From contig CAYRYD010000021.1 of NCBI GenBank assembly GCA_964428345.1, forward strand, positions 24,457 through 88,456: a stretch of DNA of 64,000 bases. Direction: 5' to 3'. Origin of the DNA: JABDMH01 sp964428345. Lineage in GTDB: Bacteria; Bacteroidota; Bacteroidia; Chitinophagales; Saprospiraceae. The translations under genes were made by a program, and so were the position numbers. Below are positions 37,135 through 46,161 of the stretch, piece after piece. The notes beneath the pieces are model-generated. The model saw nothing but the letters and a program-made list of their open reading frames with translations. It was not told where the DNA came from and did not search any database. Position 1 is the first letter of the stretch. Each line of letters opens with the position of its first letter.

Positions 37135-37584
37135 TTAAGAGGTATGGGGATCACCCACTGGTACATTTATTTCCAATGAGGGACCGGTCGGCTGTGTTTC
37201 TTCGCGCTTTTCCAGAGCCGGATCAAAGATCACCGTATCAATGAGTGTTTCCCTGCCGCGGTTATCGATTTCATACAGCTGATAAAATACCGGACCAGCG
37301 ACACTAAGGTGGTCGGCAATAACCACCTGATTTATCATCCGGTGATCAAAGGTCCATTGGTTAATTGGTGCGAAATGCCTGCCGTCCGTGCTTTTACGGA
37401 TGACATAAGTCGCCCCGGCATCAACCAGGTCCTCCAGCTCAACCTTGATAACGACTTCCTGTAAATGCATAGACCAGACCGTCAGATAATTGGCCTTTTC
37501 CCCAACTATTGAGTCGGCCCGGACATTCAGACTGAAAAGGCCTAATACAATCAGCCATAATCCATTCTTCATCCTGTTTTTCAT
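37135..37584 (-). CDS. secreted protein of unknown function
   Basis: The 149-residue protein has a signal peptide (GLWLIVLGLFSLNVRA, cleavage near residue 23). The mature part is beta-rich, with TYVIRKSTDGRHFAPINQW (about 60-78) and VFYQLYEIDNRGRETLIDTV (about 103-122), resembling a single fibronectin type III-like domain of the kind often attached to Bacteroidota secreted proteins. The tail (about 125-149) is Glu/Pro-rich. I do not recognise a family. It could be an export-associated fragment or a small partner protein. Confidence 0.65.
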   Translation of the reverse strand: MKNRMKNGLWLIVLGLFSLNVRADSIVGEKANYLTVWSMHLQEVVIKVELEDLVDAGATYVIRKSTDGRHFAPINQWTFDHRMINQVVIADHLSVAGPVFYQLYEIDNRGRETLIDTVIFDPALEKREETQPTGPSLEINVPVGDPHTS

Positions 37585-38053
37585 AGTTACAAATAATTAA
37601 TTCTACTGCATAGATATGGGTAAAGCAGACGCAAGTCCAGTATGTACGATGTATTTCGTGGTAAAATCGACGAATGCCGGAAAAACGACCGTGAACAGCC
37701 GGAAGAACCAGGAAGCATCCGGAAAAAGGACGATAACATTTTCTTAACTATTTATAAAACAATAATATACATATGTAATAATAATCATATAAATTTATTG
37801 GTCAGGTAAACCGTTAACTTCAGACTCCGAAATTGCGAATCCACTCGGGAAACAAACCTTATACTTGCTCCCGAAAATAAGAACTACCGGACAATCGTTT
37901 CATAGATGACTTTCGGGAAATGGAACGATTCTTGTTGTGGAAATTATTGATTTTTAGTTGTTAATGATTTAAAAAAATTCTTTATTTGTAGATTGAATAG
38001 GTACTTTTGCGGTGCTGATTGAATCGAAGATTGCTAAATTCTAAATATTTGAG
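37585..38053. other. 469-bp AT-rich intergenic region upstream of the OmpA-like gene
   Basis: The left third (37600-37740) has ordinary composition; 37740-37800 and 37960-38050 are strongly AT-rich. No gene or stable hairpin is obvious. It probably holds the promoters of both divergent genes, including the -7 word noted separately. Confidence 0.5.
38002..38009 (+). promoter_or_regulatory. candidate -7 promoter element of the OmpA-like gene
   Basis: TACTTTTG matches TAnnTTTG and lies 44 bases before the ATG at 38054. A TTTG lies at 37985-37988, but the 13-base spacing is shorter than usual. Confidence 0.45.
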
Positions 38054-39481
38054 ATGAAGACCTTTTACCTCGTGATTGTATTTTCAGTTTGTCTGAGCCT
38101 GGCATCGGTTGAGTCACAAAACCCGCTGCGGCCGGATGCACTGACCTTCAAGGCCCTGTTTCTGGATTATCAGAGTCCGGCAACCGATAACTATGGCAAT
38201 CTTAGAAATTATAAAAACGGCTTTGAGGTTTCCTATCAGAGAAATATTAATGATTATATTAATGTGTCGGTTCCATTTCGTGCAGGGGTCGTTAATTTTA
38301 ATGATGAATTTAAGAATGATGCCATCATGAGTCTGGGAGCTCAGATCCATGGGCAATATTGGAAAGCCGGTTCACAGGCTGTACCTTACATTCTTAGCGG
38401 GGCTCACGCAGTTTACGAGAAACAAGCCGGCAGTTTTGGCATTGAGATTCCTATCGGCATTGGTGTCGATATCAAGATGGGCAAAAACGCTTACTTCAAT
38501 GTACAGCTGGAATATCACCTGGGGTTGGAAGACAACCGGAACAATCTGCAACATGGGGTAGGTTTTCGCTATCTGATTGGTAAGAAATCCACAGCACCGG
38601 AAGTTCCGTTAAAACCCACGGACTTCGATGGCGATGGTATTCCGGATGAACAGGACAACTGTCCCGATATTGCCGGATTGCCCGAAATGAAGGGATGCCC
38701 GGATACCGATGGAGATGGTATTGCCGATGCAGAAGATCAATGCCCGGATTTTGCGGGTCCACCCGAGCTGAATGGTTGTCCCGATTCTGATGGCGATGGT
38801 ATATCTGACAACGAAGACGAATGTCCCAGTCTTAAAGGAACAATTGAAAACAATGGATGTCCGGTAATCGATCGGGATGGTGATGGCGTATTGGATTCTG
38901 AAGATGCCTGTCCGGACACGCCCGGATCTTTAGCCACGAAAGGTTGTCCGGATTCCGATAGCGATGGGGTACCTGATTCGGAAGATCTTTGTCCGAACGA
39001 TGCCGGCTTCAGACAGTTTAATGGTTGTCCTGACCAGGATGGAGACGGAGTTCATGATGGCATCGACCGTTGCCCGCAGACCATTGGTTTGGCCAGTAAT
39101 AACGGTTGCCCGGTAGTGCGCAGGGAGGTTAAGGAGCTGTTAGATTTTGCCCAGAGAGCAGTTCAGTTTGATGTCGGACGGGCAACCCTCAGACCGGAAT
39201 CCATACCGGTACTTAATCAGATTCTGGACATCCTGAATCGTTATCAGGACTATGGTCTGGCGATTTCCGGACATACCGATGCCACTGGCGACACTTACCG
39301 TAATCTTGACCTTTCAGAAAGCCGGGCCAAGGCCTGCTATGATTATCTGTTGGGCCGGGGTATTAGTGAAGACCGGTTAAGCTATGTCGGTTTTGGAGAG
39401 ACCAGACCGATTGCTACCAATGCTACCGAAGAAGGACGACGGTTGAACCGGAGGGTAGAATTTGAAATTAAGTTTAAATAA
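38054..39481 (+). CDS. OmpA-family outer membrane protein with six thrombospondin type 3 repeats
   Basis: The 475-residue protein starts with a signal peptide (about residues 1-21). Residues about 22-188 look like a beta-barrel or beta-rich N-terminal domain. Between about 192 and 352 there are six calcium-binding type 3 repeats with DxDxDG cores (FDGDGIPD, TDGDGIAD, SDGDGISD, RDGDGVLD, SDSDGVPD, QDGDGVHD) and paired cysteines. The C-terminal OmpA domain has ISGHTDATGDTYRNLDLSES (about 413-432) and GFGETRPIATN (about 450-460), which bind peptidoglycan. It links outer membrane and cell wall. The gene is followed by a strong terminator. Confidence 0.94.
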   Translation: MKTFYLVIVFSVCLSLASVESQNPLRPDALTFKALFLDYQSPATDNYGNLRNYKNGFEVSYQRNINDYINVSVPFRAGVVNFNDEFKNDAIMSLGAQIHGQYWKAGSQAVPYILSGAHAVYEKQAGSFGIEIPIGIGVDIKMGKNAYFNVQLEYHLGLEDNRNNLQHGVGFRYLIGKKSTAPEVPLKPTDFDGDGIPDEQDNCPDIAGLPEMKGCPDTDGDGIADAEDQCPDFAGPPELNGCPDSDGDGISDNEDECPSLKGTIENNGCPVIDRDGDGVLDSEDACPDTPGSLATKGCPDSDSDGVPDSEDLCPNDAGFRQFNGCPDQDGDGVHDGIDRCPQTIGLASNNGCPVVRREVKELLDFAQRAVQFDVGRATLRPESIPVLNQILDILNRYQDYGLAISGHTDATGDTYRNLDLSESRAKACYDYLLGRGISEDRLSYVGFGETRPIATNATEEGRRLNRRVEFEIKFK

Positions 39482-39524
39482 AGGCACCTCTTAAATAAGA
39501 TCAGTTAGGAATTTATCGAAAATG

Positions 39525-39559
39525 GAAGGGTTGCTTATGAGTGAGCAGCCCTTTTTTTC
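39525..39559 (+). terminator. rho-independent terminator after the OmpA-like gene
   Basis: GGGTTGCT (39528-39535) pairs with AGCAGCCC (39544-39551) with one G-T pair and an 8-base loop, followed by seven T. Two A before the stem can pair with T after it. It can serve both convergent genes. Confidence 0.85.
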
Positions 39560-39560
39560 A

Positions 39561-40283
39561 TTATATGCGTCTGTTCTTTGCATACATGATCTGATTCCGG
39601 ACCTGAAAAACCGGATCATTTTGGGGAATCAATAACCCAGATACAATAAAATATTGGGCCAGGCTGTAGGTTAGCATGATCAGAAAATCAGCTTCCGGAA
39701 AAGGTTGATAAAATTTGTCAATCGCCAGTAGCGAATCCGATAGCACAAACAAAATTGCTCCGGTGGAAACCTGCCAGTAGCTGGACGGATGAACCATACC
39801 TTTTCTTAACAGGGCCATAAAGGCCATGGCCAGAATGACGATCATATAACCGATAACCGGATAGAATAATGCCCCCAGCGAAGATCCGGTCAGGACCAAA
39901 AATACTATAGCATAAAGAACCAGACACAATCCGACAGGAACAGACCGTGAGAGAGGTGTCTTTTTCAGTTCGAAATCACCAGAGAATAAATAGATGTAAA
40001 ATAAATGGGCAATCAGGAAAGCAATCAATCCCCCCAGAAATAAACCAAAATGATCACCGGTAAACATTAGCAATACGTCGCCACCCAGGGAAAACCCCAG
40101 GGCAAAAAACAAATACCTCCGTATTTTTTGGTTTGATGCCTGCCGGACCCACCAGATCAGGCTGCCCACAATCAGCGGCTTCAGGATCAGCTGTGCCGGG
40201 GTTAAACCAGGAACAAGCGTCGTAATGAGGTAGGTAATGACAACGACAAAAAACAACACCTGGGGGATGGATGACCGCTTCAT
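39561..40283 (-). CDS. lysoplasmalogenase (YhhN/TMEM86 family)
   Basis: The 240-residue protein has eight hydrophobic segments and the family motifs LGGDVLLMF (about 66-74), GAILFVLSDSLLAIDKFYQPF (about 178-198) and YSLAQYFIVSGL (about 205-216), in which the acidic residues are thought catalytic. The enzyme cleaves the vinyl-ether bond of lysoplasmalogens; many bacterial members have not been tested and may act on other ether lipids. From ATG 40283; a TTG at 40307 is possible. It is convergent with the OmpA-like gene and shares its terminator. Confidence 0.85.
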   Translation of the reverse strand: MKRSSIPQVLFFVVVITYLITTLVPGLTPAQLILKPLIVGSLIWWVRQASNQKIRRYLFFALGFSLGGDVLLMFTGDHFGLFLGGLIAFLIAHLFYIYLFSGDFELKKTPLSRSVPVGLCLVLYAIVFLVLTGSSLGALFYPVIGYMIVILAMAFMALLRKGMVHPSSYWQVSTGAILFVLSDSLLAIDKFYQPFPEADFLIMLTYSLAQYFIVSGLLIPQNDPVFQVRNQIMYAKNRRI

Positions 40284-40434
40284 GATTTTTGAAAAGATGA
40301 CAGCCAACTAAATTACAAAACGAAAACACATTTCAACTTTGATGATTAGCTCACACCGTCTGGCTCACGCTGTGAAGATAAAAAGGAAAAAAGGGGAATG
40401 ATCTGGATTATTCCTGACGATGATTTTGGTCACT

Positions 40435-40492
40435 GGTAGGCATCGTGTCCTACCGTTATTTTTGGCGAGCCTTTGGCTAAAGTAACCAAAAA
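40435..40492. repeat. two adjacent hairpins, possible dispersed palindromic repeat
   Basis: GGTAGG (40435-40440) pairs with CCTACC (40449-40454). Next, TTTTTGG (40459-40465) pairs with CCAAAAA (40486-40492), with AGCC/GGCT (40468-40471, 40475-40478) folding inside. The second part resembles a palindromic sequence I recall from intergenic regions of Bacteroidota. It lies 19 bases before the peroxidase gene start. Confidence 0.45.
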
Positions 40493-40510
40493 CCGAACTC
40501 CCCATTGGTC

Positions 40511-41860
40511 ATGAACACAAGATTTGATGTATTAGTGATTCCGGTCCTGTTACTTTCCCTGGCCTGTACCAAAGAATCCACCATACCGGCCGAGGATAAG
40601 AATCTCGATAATAAGTTATTGGAAGCCCTTGAGTTGGCTTCACCCAACGGTCATTTTTTTCATTTTATTCTGGCCGATGAAAACAAACTGGAGCATCTTC
40701 CAAACCAGGATCCTGCCAATCCCATTACTCATGAAAAAGTAAAATTGGGAAAATTCATCTTTTTTGAAACAGGTCTGGCTCAGGATGCAAAAGACGCCAG
40801 TTGCTATCAGACTTATTCCTGTGGAACCTGTCATGTGCCGGAATCCGGATTTTTACCCGGTCGCATTCAGGGTATCGCGGATGGTGCCGAAGGATTTGGG
40901 TTTAGAGGAAGTACCAGGATTGTCCTGAATAATTATACCGAAGATGCCCTGGATGCCCAGGGAGTACGACCCCTGACGGTCCTGAATGTGGCCTATATGA
41001 CCAATACCCTCTGGAGTGGTCTTTTCGGAGCCCATCATGTCAATGAAGGGACGGAAGACGTATGGGTCGGAACCTTGCCGGAAGTAAATCATCTTGGTTT
41101 TATCGGACTGGAGAGTCAGAACATCGAAGGTGTGAAATTACACCGCATGTCCGTCAACGAGCACGTCCTGAATGACTTTGGTTATCGCGCATTGTTTGAT
41201 GCTGCTTTCCCTGATATTGATCCTACGGAGCGCTACTCGGAAAAGACGATCAGTTTTGCGCTGGGAGCCTACCTTCGCACTCTGCTGACCACCCGGGCAC
41301 CTTTTCAGAAATGGTTGAAGGGAGACCGGAATGCATTGACGGACCAACAAAAGCAAGGAGCTTTGCTTTTTTTTGGGGAAGCACGCTGTTATAAATGCCA
41401 CAACAGTCCGGCGTTGAGTTCAATGAACTTTCATGCCCTGGGTACCAAAGACCTGTATTTACAGGGAGGAGTCAATACCAGCGCCGATGATCCCCGTAAT
41501 CTAGGCCGTGGCATGTTTACCGGAAATCCGGCCGACAATTACCGTTTCAAAGTACCTCAGTTGTATAATTTAAAGGACTACGCCACTTTTTTCCATGGCA
41601 GCAGTAAGCAGACCATTGAAGAAGTGCTTGATTTTAAAATAAAGGCTCAGTCTGAGAATGATCGGGTTTCGCAGGATAAACTTTCTCCCCTTTTTCAACC
41701 CCTGGATCTTGATGAAACAGCAAAACTTGCTTTAGTGGATTTTCTTCGAAATGCCTTGTATGATCCGGATTTTAACCGCTTCGTCCCACACGCAGTCCCC
41801 TCCGGTCTCTGTTTTCCCAATAATGACCTGCAATCAAGGAGCGATTTGGGCTGTCAGTAA
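40511..41860 (+). CDS. di-heme cytochrome c peroxidase-like lipoprotein
   Basis: The 449-residue protein has a lipoprotein signal (VIPVLLLSLAC) and two heme-attachment motifs, CGTCH (about residues 104-108) and CYKCH (about 293-297), the layout of bacterial di-heme peroxidases and MauG relatives. Other family marks are KVKLGKFIFFETGLAQD (about 76-92) and LNVAYMTNTLWSG (about 160-172). It would reduce hydrogen peroxide or oxidise a partner in the periplasm. ATG 40511 was preferred to a TTG six bases upstream. The metallophosphoesterase follows 44 bases later on the same strand. Confidence 0.87.
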   Translation: MNTRFDVLVIPVLLLSLACTKESTIPAEDKNLDNKLLEALELASPNGHFFHFILADENKLEHLPNQDPANPITHEKVKLGKFIFFETGLAQDAKDASCYQTYSCGTCHVPESGFLPGRIQGIADGAEGFGFRGSTRIVLNNYTEDALDAQGVRPLTVLNVAYMTNTLWSGLFGAHHVNEGTEDVWVGTLPEVNHLGFIGLESQNIEGVKLHRMSVNEHVLNDFGYRALFDAAFPDIDPTERYSEKTISFALGAYLRTLLTTRAPFQKWLKGDRNALTDQQKQGALLFFGEARCYKCHNSPALSSMNFHALGTKDLYLQGGVNTSADDPRNLGRGMFTGNPADNYRFKVPQLYNLKDYATFFHGSSKQTIEEVLDFKIKAQSENDRVSQDKLSPLFQPLDLDETAKLALVDFLRNALYDPDFNRFVPHAVPSGLCFPNNDLQSRSDLGCQ

Positions 41861-41904
41861 ACGCAAGGATTCTCTCCTCATCTTTTTTTCATTAGGCCGC
41901 TCCC

Positions 41905-42900
41905 ATGGTGTTGTCCCGAATCCTGGCCGGATACCAGCGAAAGAATTATCTTGGAAGCATGAATGGAGATGATGTTTGGTTAAACAGGAGTTCAATCCGT
42001 CTGATGGGTTGGATCCTGTTGTTTTCCTCATTGCAACTCGTTGCTGCAACAATGTTTCCCGGGATTACATTGGGTCAGGGCAGTGAATACCTGAACATTG
42101 GGTTGGTTGCCGATTGCCAGTATTGCGCTGATCCAGGCTCAGGAGTGCGAAAGTATGCCCTTTCTGAGCAAAAGCTCCGGCAATGCGTCCGGCACTTCAA
42201 CAAACTACCGCTCGATTACGTGATCCATCTGGGTGACTTTATCGATCGCGACTATGAAAGTTTTACGGTAATCAAACCGGTCTACGATTCATTGAAAATG
42301 CCCGGCTACCATGTGCTGGGTAATCATGATTTTTCGGTGCCGGATCAACGCAAACCGGAAATACCTTCTTTGCTGGGCATGCCTTCAAGGTATTACGATT
42401 TTACCATCAAGGGCTGGCGTTTTCTGGTGTTGGACGGAAATGACATCAGTTTTCACGCCCATGCTGCCGGTAGCGCAGGATACCGGGAAGCAGAGACCTA
42501 TTACCAGTCGCACAACCACACTGCACCAAAATGGAATGGAGCCCTGGGCGAGGATCAGATGGAATGGCTCAGGGCTCAGTTGCATGATGCCGCGATGCAA
42601 GGGGAGCCGGTGATCCTTTACTGTCATTTTCCAATCTATCCCGACAACATCCATAATCTGTGGAATGCACCGGCCGTGCTGGACCTGATCAAACAATTTC
42701 CCGGTATTGTTGCCTGGATCAATGGCCACAACCATGAAGGCAACTATGGGTTGAGAGACGGAGTCCACTACCTTACTCTCAAAGGAATGGTCGATACGGA
42801 GGATACCGCCTATGCCGTCATGAAGATTTTCGATGACCGGATCGAGATCAACGGATTTGGCCGGGAAGAGGATCGAATTCTGCTTACCAAAAAGCGTTAA
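41905..42900 (+). CDS. secreted or anchored metallophosphoesterase, ADPRibase-Mn-like
   Basis: The 331-residue frame includes a hydrophobic stretch (about 33-55), which would be an anchor or signal; starting at ATG 41959 (residue 19) gives a more normal signal peptide. The catalytic domain carries the calcineurin-like motifs: GLVADCQYC (about 68-76), VIHLGDFIDRD (about 107-117), VLGNHDFSV (about 136-144), CHFPIYP (about 240-246) and INGHNHEGNYG (about 272-282). The spacing resembles Mn2+-dependent ADP-ribose/CDP-alcohol diphosphatases. The substrate is inferred, not certain. It probably shares a transcript with the di-heme peroxidase. Confidence 0.83.
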   Translation: MVLSRILAGYQRKNYLGSMNGDDVWLNRSSIRLMGWILLFSSLQLVAATMFPGITLGQGSEYLNIGLVADCQYCADPGSGVRKYALSEQKLRQCVRHFNKLPLDYVIHLGDFIDRDYESFTVIKPVYDSLKMPGYHVLGNHDFSVPDQRKPEIPSLLGMPSRYYDFTIKGWRFLVLDGNDISFHAHAAGSAGYREAETYYQSHNHTAPKWNGALGEDQMEWLRAQLHDAAMQGEPVILYCHFPIYPDNIHNLWNAPAVLDLIKQFPGIVAWINGHNHEGNYGLRDGVHYLTLKGMVDTEDTAYAVMKIFDDRIEINGFGREEDRILLTKKR

Positions 42901-42936
42901 CTGATTGCTCTTTTGATTGGCTTGTAAGCTGTCTGG

Positions 42937-43437
42937 TTAAAAGCCCTTTTCCTTCAGCCGGTTTACTTTTTCATAGACTGTATCTTCCAGACCGGCCTTG
43001 TAACGGACGATTCTGGCGAGTATTTCCGGATCCGAAGATCCCAGAATCTGAGCGGCCAGAATACCGGCATTTTTAGCGCCATCCAGAGCCACGGTTGCGA
43101 CAGGTACACCCCCGGGCATTTGCAGGATTGACAATACGGAATCCCAGCCATCGATCGAATTGGAAGATTTGACCGGAACTCCAATGACCGGAAGGGGAGT
43201 GATGGAGGCAACCATACCCGGCAGGTGCGCAGCTCCTCCTGCCCCGGCGATAATCACCTTAAAACCTTTTTCAACAGCTTCCTGCGCATATTCAAACATC
43301 CGTCCGGGAGTCCGGTGTGCAGAAACAATCGTCAACTCGTAGGGAATGGAAAAATGATCCAGCATTTCGGCAGCAGCCTTCATAACCGGTAGATCGGAAT
43401 CCGACCCCATGATAATACCAACCAGCGGTGAATCCAT
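42937..43437 (-). CDS. purE: N5-carboxyaminoimidazole ribonucleotide mutase PurE
   Basis: PurE rearranges N5-CAIR (made by PurK) to CAIR in purine synthesis. The 166-residue protein shows the class I pattern: IIMGSDSDLPVMKAAAEML (about 8-26), VSAHRTPGRMFEYAQ (about 39-53) and AGAGGAAHLPGMVAS (about 70-84). Length is typical. It is divergent from the dihydroorotase gene. purK is the next minus-strand gene, but a plus-strand gene lies between, so the two are not one operon. Confidence 0.96.
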   Translation of the reverse strand: MDSPLVGIIMGSDSDLPVMKAAAEMLDHFSIPYELTIVSAHRTPGRMFEYAQEAVEKGFKVIIAGAGGAAHLPGMVASITPLPVIGVPVKSSNSIDGWDSVLSILQMPGGVPVATVALDGAKNAGILAAQILGSSDPEILARIVRYKAGLEDTVYEKVNRLKEKGF

Positions 43438-43630
43438 AAATTGTATTTAGCTGCAATGAATTTACAATTTTCGGGATAAGTGGACATATAGTGACTTGCA
43501 AAGAACAGGATGTAGTAAAACTTTAAAAGGATGGAATGGATCAGGAGTATGGGGTGATTGCCGTTGAATCCGGTATCAATTTAATTGATGGTAATAAAAC
43601 TTCTATATTGTCAGCATATTTACAGGCAGG

Positions 43631-44968
43631 ATGAAATCGATCTTAATCAAGGAAGCCACCATCGTCAATGAAGGAAAGATCTGGCAGGGAGATGTTTTTA
43701 TTCAATCGGGAAGAATCGAGCAGACCGGTACTTCCATCAATCGTCCGTCCGACCGGGAGATTGATGCCCGGGGCCTGATTCTGATGCCGGGCATCATCGA
43801 TGATCAGGTGCATTTCCGCGAACCCGGACTCACTCATAAGGCATCTATTGGTTCTGAATCGAAGGCTGCCGTGGCCGGAGGGGTAACCAGTTTTATGGAA
43901 ATGCCCAACACCCGCCCTCCATCTCTGACCCAGGCTTTACTCGAAGATAAATACATGATCGCAGCGCGGGAATCTCGAGCCAATTACTCGTTCTATATGG
44001 GCACCTCCAACGATAACCTTGACGAAGTTTTAAGAACCGATGCGGCCAGGGTCTGTGGGGTGAAGATATTTATGGGGTCCAGTACCGGCAATATGCTGGT
44101 GGATGACCAAAAGATGCTGGAGACGCTTTTCAGGGAAGTACCGATGCTGATTGCTACCCATTGCGAGGATGAGCACACGATTCACTACAACCTCGGGAAA
44201 ATGCAGAAAACCTACGGAGCCAATCTGAGTGCGAAGCATCATCCTGAGATCCGGAGCGCCGAAGGTTGTCTCCTAAGTTCCTCACTGGCGGTCAAACTGG
44301 CCAAAAAGTACAATACCCGGTTGCATATCCTACATCTCAGTACCGCCGATGAGCTTGTTCTGTTTGAAAACGAAAGACCCCTGTCTGAAAAGCGCATCAC
44401 CGCCGAAGTCTGTGTGCATCATTTGTATTTTGATGCCAGTGATTACAAGGAGTTGGGCAATCTCATCAAATGCAATCCGGCGATTAAAAATGCCGATCAT
44501 AAACTGGCACTTTTTGATGCCCTGCTGGATGACCGGTTGGATATCATTGCAACAGACCATGCACCACACACCCTGGAAGAGAAAAGCCTCCCTTACCTCG
44601 AAGCTCCTTCCGGACTGCCCCTGGTGCAGCACAGCCTCAATGTCATGCTTGATTTTTACCGGCAAAAGAAAATTTCCCTGGAACGGATCGTCGAAAAGAT
44701 GTGTCATGCTCCGGCTGTCGGATTTCAGATCAAAGACCGGGGTTTTATCCGGGAAGGATATTGGGCAGACCTCATACTGGTCGATCCGGAAGCAGAGTGG
44801 ACTGTTGCCAAAGACAACATTTATTACCGGTGCGGATGGTCGCCTCTGGAAGGCAAACAGTTTAAAGGAAGGGTACAGACGACCATCGTTAATGGTGATC
44901 TGGCATACCAATTCTCCGAAGGATTCTATCCGGGACAGGGTCAGAGACTGGAATTTGACCGTACCTGA
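43631..44968 (+). CDS. pyrC: dihydroorotase, with a substituted metal-ligand histidine
   Basis: Dihydroorotase closes carbamoyl-aspartate to dihydroorotate in pyrimidine synthesis. The 445-residue protein belongs to the dihydroorotase/allantoinase type: MPGIIDDQVHFREPGL (about 52-67), VKIFMGSSTGN with the carboxylated Lys (about 143-153), ATHCEDEHTIHY (about 178-189), ILHLSTADE (about 237-245) and IIATDHAPHTLEEKS (about 310-324). The canonical HxH of the first motif is QxH here; I recall this substitution in Bacteroidota homologues. Loss of one ligand may alter the binuclear site. It lies between purE and purK. Confidence 0.9.
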   Translation: MKSILIKEATIVNEGKIWQGDVFIQSGRIEQTGTSINRPSDREIDARGLILMPGIIDDQVHFREPGLTHKASIGSESKAAVAGGVTSFMEMPNTRPPSLTQALLEDKYMIAARESRANYSFYMGTSNDNLDEVLRTDAARVCGVKIFMGSSTGNMLVDDQKMLETLFREVPMLIATHCEDEHTIHYNLGKMQKTYGANLSAKHHPEIRSAEGCLLSSSLAVKLAKKYNTRLHILHLSTADELVLFENERPLSEKRITAEVCVHHLYFDASDYKELGNLIKCNPAIKNADHKLALFDALLDDRLDIIATDHAPHTLEEKSLPYLEAPSGLPLVQHSLNVMLDFYRQKKISLERIVEKMCHAPAVGFQIKDRGFIREGYWADLILVDPEAEWTVAKDNIYYRCGWSPLEGKQFKGRVQTTIVNGDLAYQFSEGFYPGQGQRLEFDRT

Positions 44969-45018
44969 TTTTCAGGAATCAGACCGGATTGCAGGCCACA
45001 CCATGTTGACGTTTTTCT

Positions 45019-46161
45019 TTAACTGATCACTTTCAGCGTGCTCGCTACTTTCTGAGCCTTATCCATGGCCGCTTCCAAATCATCGGCAAGTATGGTGACA
45101 TGGCCCATCTTGCGGAAGGGCTTGGTTTCTTTTTTACCATAGATATGAACGTGCACATTGGATAAGGCAAGGCATTGTTCGAGGCCCTGATACAATACCT
45201 CTCCCTGATACCCATCTTCTCCAAGCAGGTTGATCATAACCGCCGGCGATTTTAATGATGGATCACCCAGCGGCAGGTCCAGAATCGCCCGCAGGTGCTG
45301 TTCGTATTGTGAGGTAACATTGGCTTCGATGGTCTGATGTCCGCTATTGTGAGGCCGGGGAGCGGCTTCGTTTACCAGCAGTTCCTCATTTTCGGTGATG
45401 AAGAACTCGATGGCCAGAAGACCAACCATATCCAATTCCTGAATCACTTTTTTTGCCAGTTCCTGTGCCTGAATTTCGATACCGGCGTCAATCCTGGCTG
45501 GCGAAAGGAGTTGCTCAACCAGATTGGCTGTCGGATGAAAAGCCATTTCCACCGGCGGGTAGACCACCATCTCCCCTGAAACATTCCTCGCCACCAATAC
45601 CGCGATTTCGTGTTTGATGGCGATCATTTCTTCGATCACCGACGGTTTGTCAAAAAGGTACACCAGGTCATCTTCATCGCGAATGATCTGGACTCCCCGG
45701 CCATCGTATCCTTCTGTCCGTGATTTCTGGACAAAGGGGATCCGGATCTTCCCGTCAGCAACCAGCTGCAGGATTGCCGCGGCATTATCGCACAAATGGA
45801 AAGCACTGGTGCCGATACCGTGGTCGAGGTAAAACTGCTTTTGCCGTCCTTTATCCTTGATGATGTCGATCACGGTAGGTTGCGGATAGATTTCCTTTCC
45901 TTCTTTCTCGAGCTTATGGAGCGCTTCCGTGTTGACGTTCTCGATTTCAATGGTCAGGATATCCACCAGTTTGCCGAGCTGATAAACCAGATCATAGCGG
46001 GTAAAGTCTCCCTGGATAAACTGGTTGGTCACTTTGGCAGCCGGGTAATCGAAATCTTTATCCATCACCCAGAGGTTGAGGTCCCAGCGACTACCGGCCT
46101 GGACCAGCATTTTACCAAGCTGTCCTCCTCCGAGGATGCCGATGCGGGTATTCGTGAACAT
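45019..46161 (-). CDS. purK: N5-carboxyaminoimidazole ribonucleotide synthase PurK
   Basis: PurK joins bicarbonate to AIR using ATP, making N5-CAIR for PurE. The 380-residue ATP-grasp protein begins RIGILGGGQLGKMLVQAG (about 6-23), has DILTIEIENVN (about 68-78), SRTEGYDGRGVQII (about 146-159), and LLAIEFFITENEELLVNEAAPRPHNSGH (about 252-279), the ATP-grasp metal site. Length is typical. It is convergent with the dihydroorotase gene (50 bases) and has a long AT-rich upstream gap shared with the next gene. Confidence 0.96.
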   Translation of the reverse strand: MFTNTRIGILGGGQLGKMLVQAGSRWDLNLWVMDKDFDYPAAKVTNQFIQGDFTRYDLVYQLGKLVDILTIEIENVNTEALHKLEKEGKEIYPQPTVIDIIKDKGRQKQFYLDHGIGTSAFHLCDNAAAILQLVADGKIRIPFVQKSRTEGYDGRGVQIIRDEDDLVYLFDKPSVIEEMIAIKHEIAVLVARNVSGEMVVYPPVEMAFHPTANLVEQLLSPARIDAGIEIQAQELAKKVIQELDMVGLLAIEFFITENEELLVNEAAPRPHNSGHQTIEANVTSQYEQHLRAILDLPLGDPSLKSPAVMINLLGEDGYQGEVLYQGLEQCLALSNVHVHIYGKKETKPFRKMGHVTILADDLEAAMDKAQKVASTLKVIS

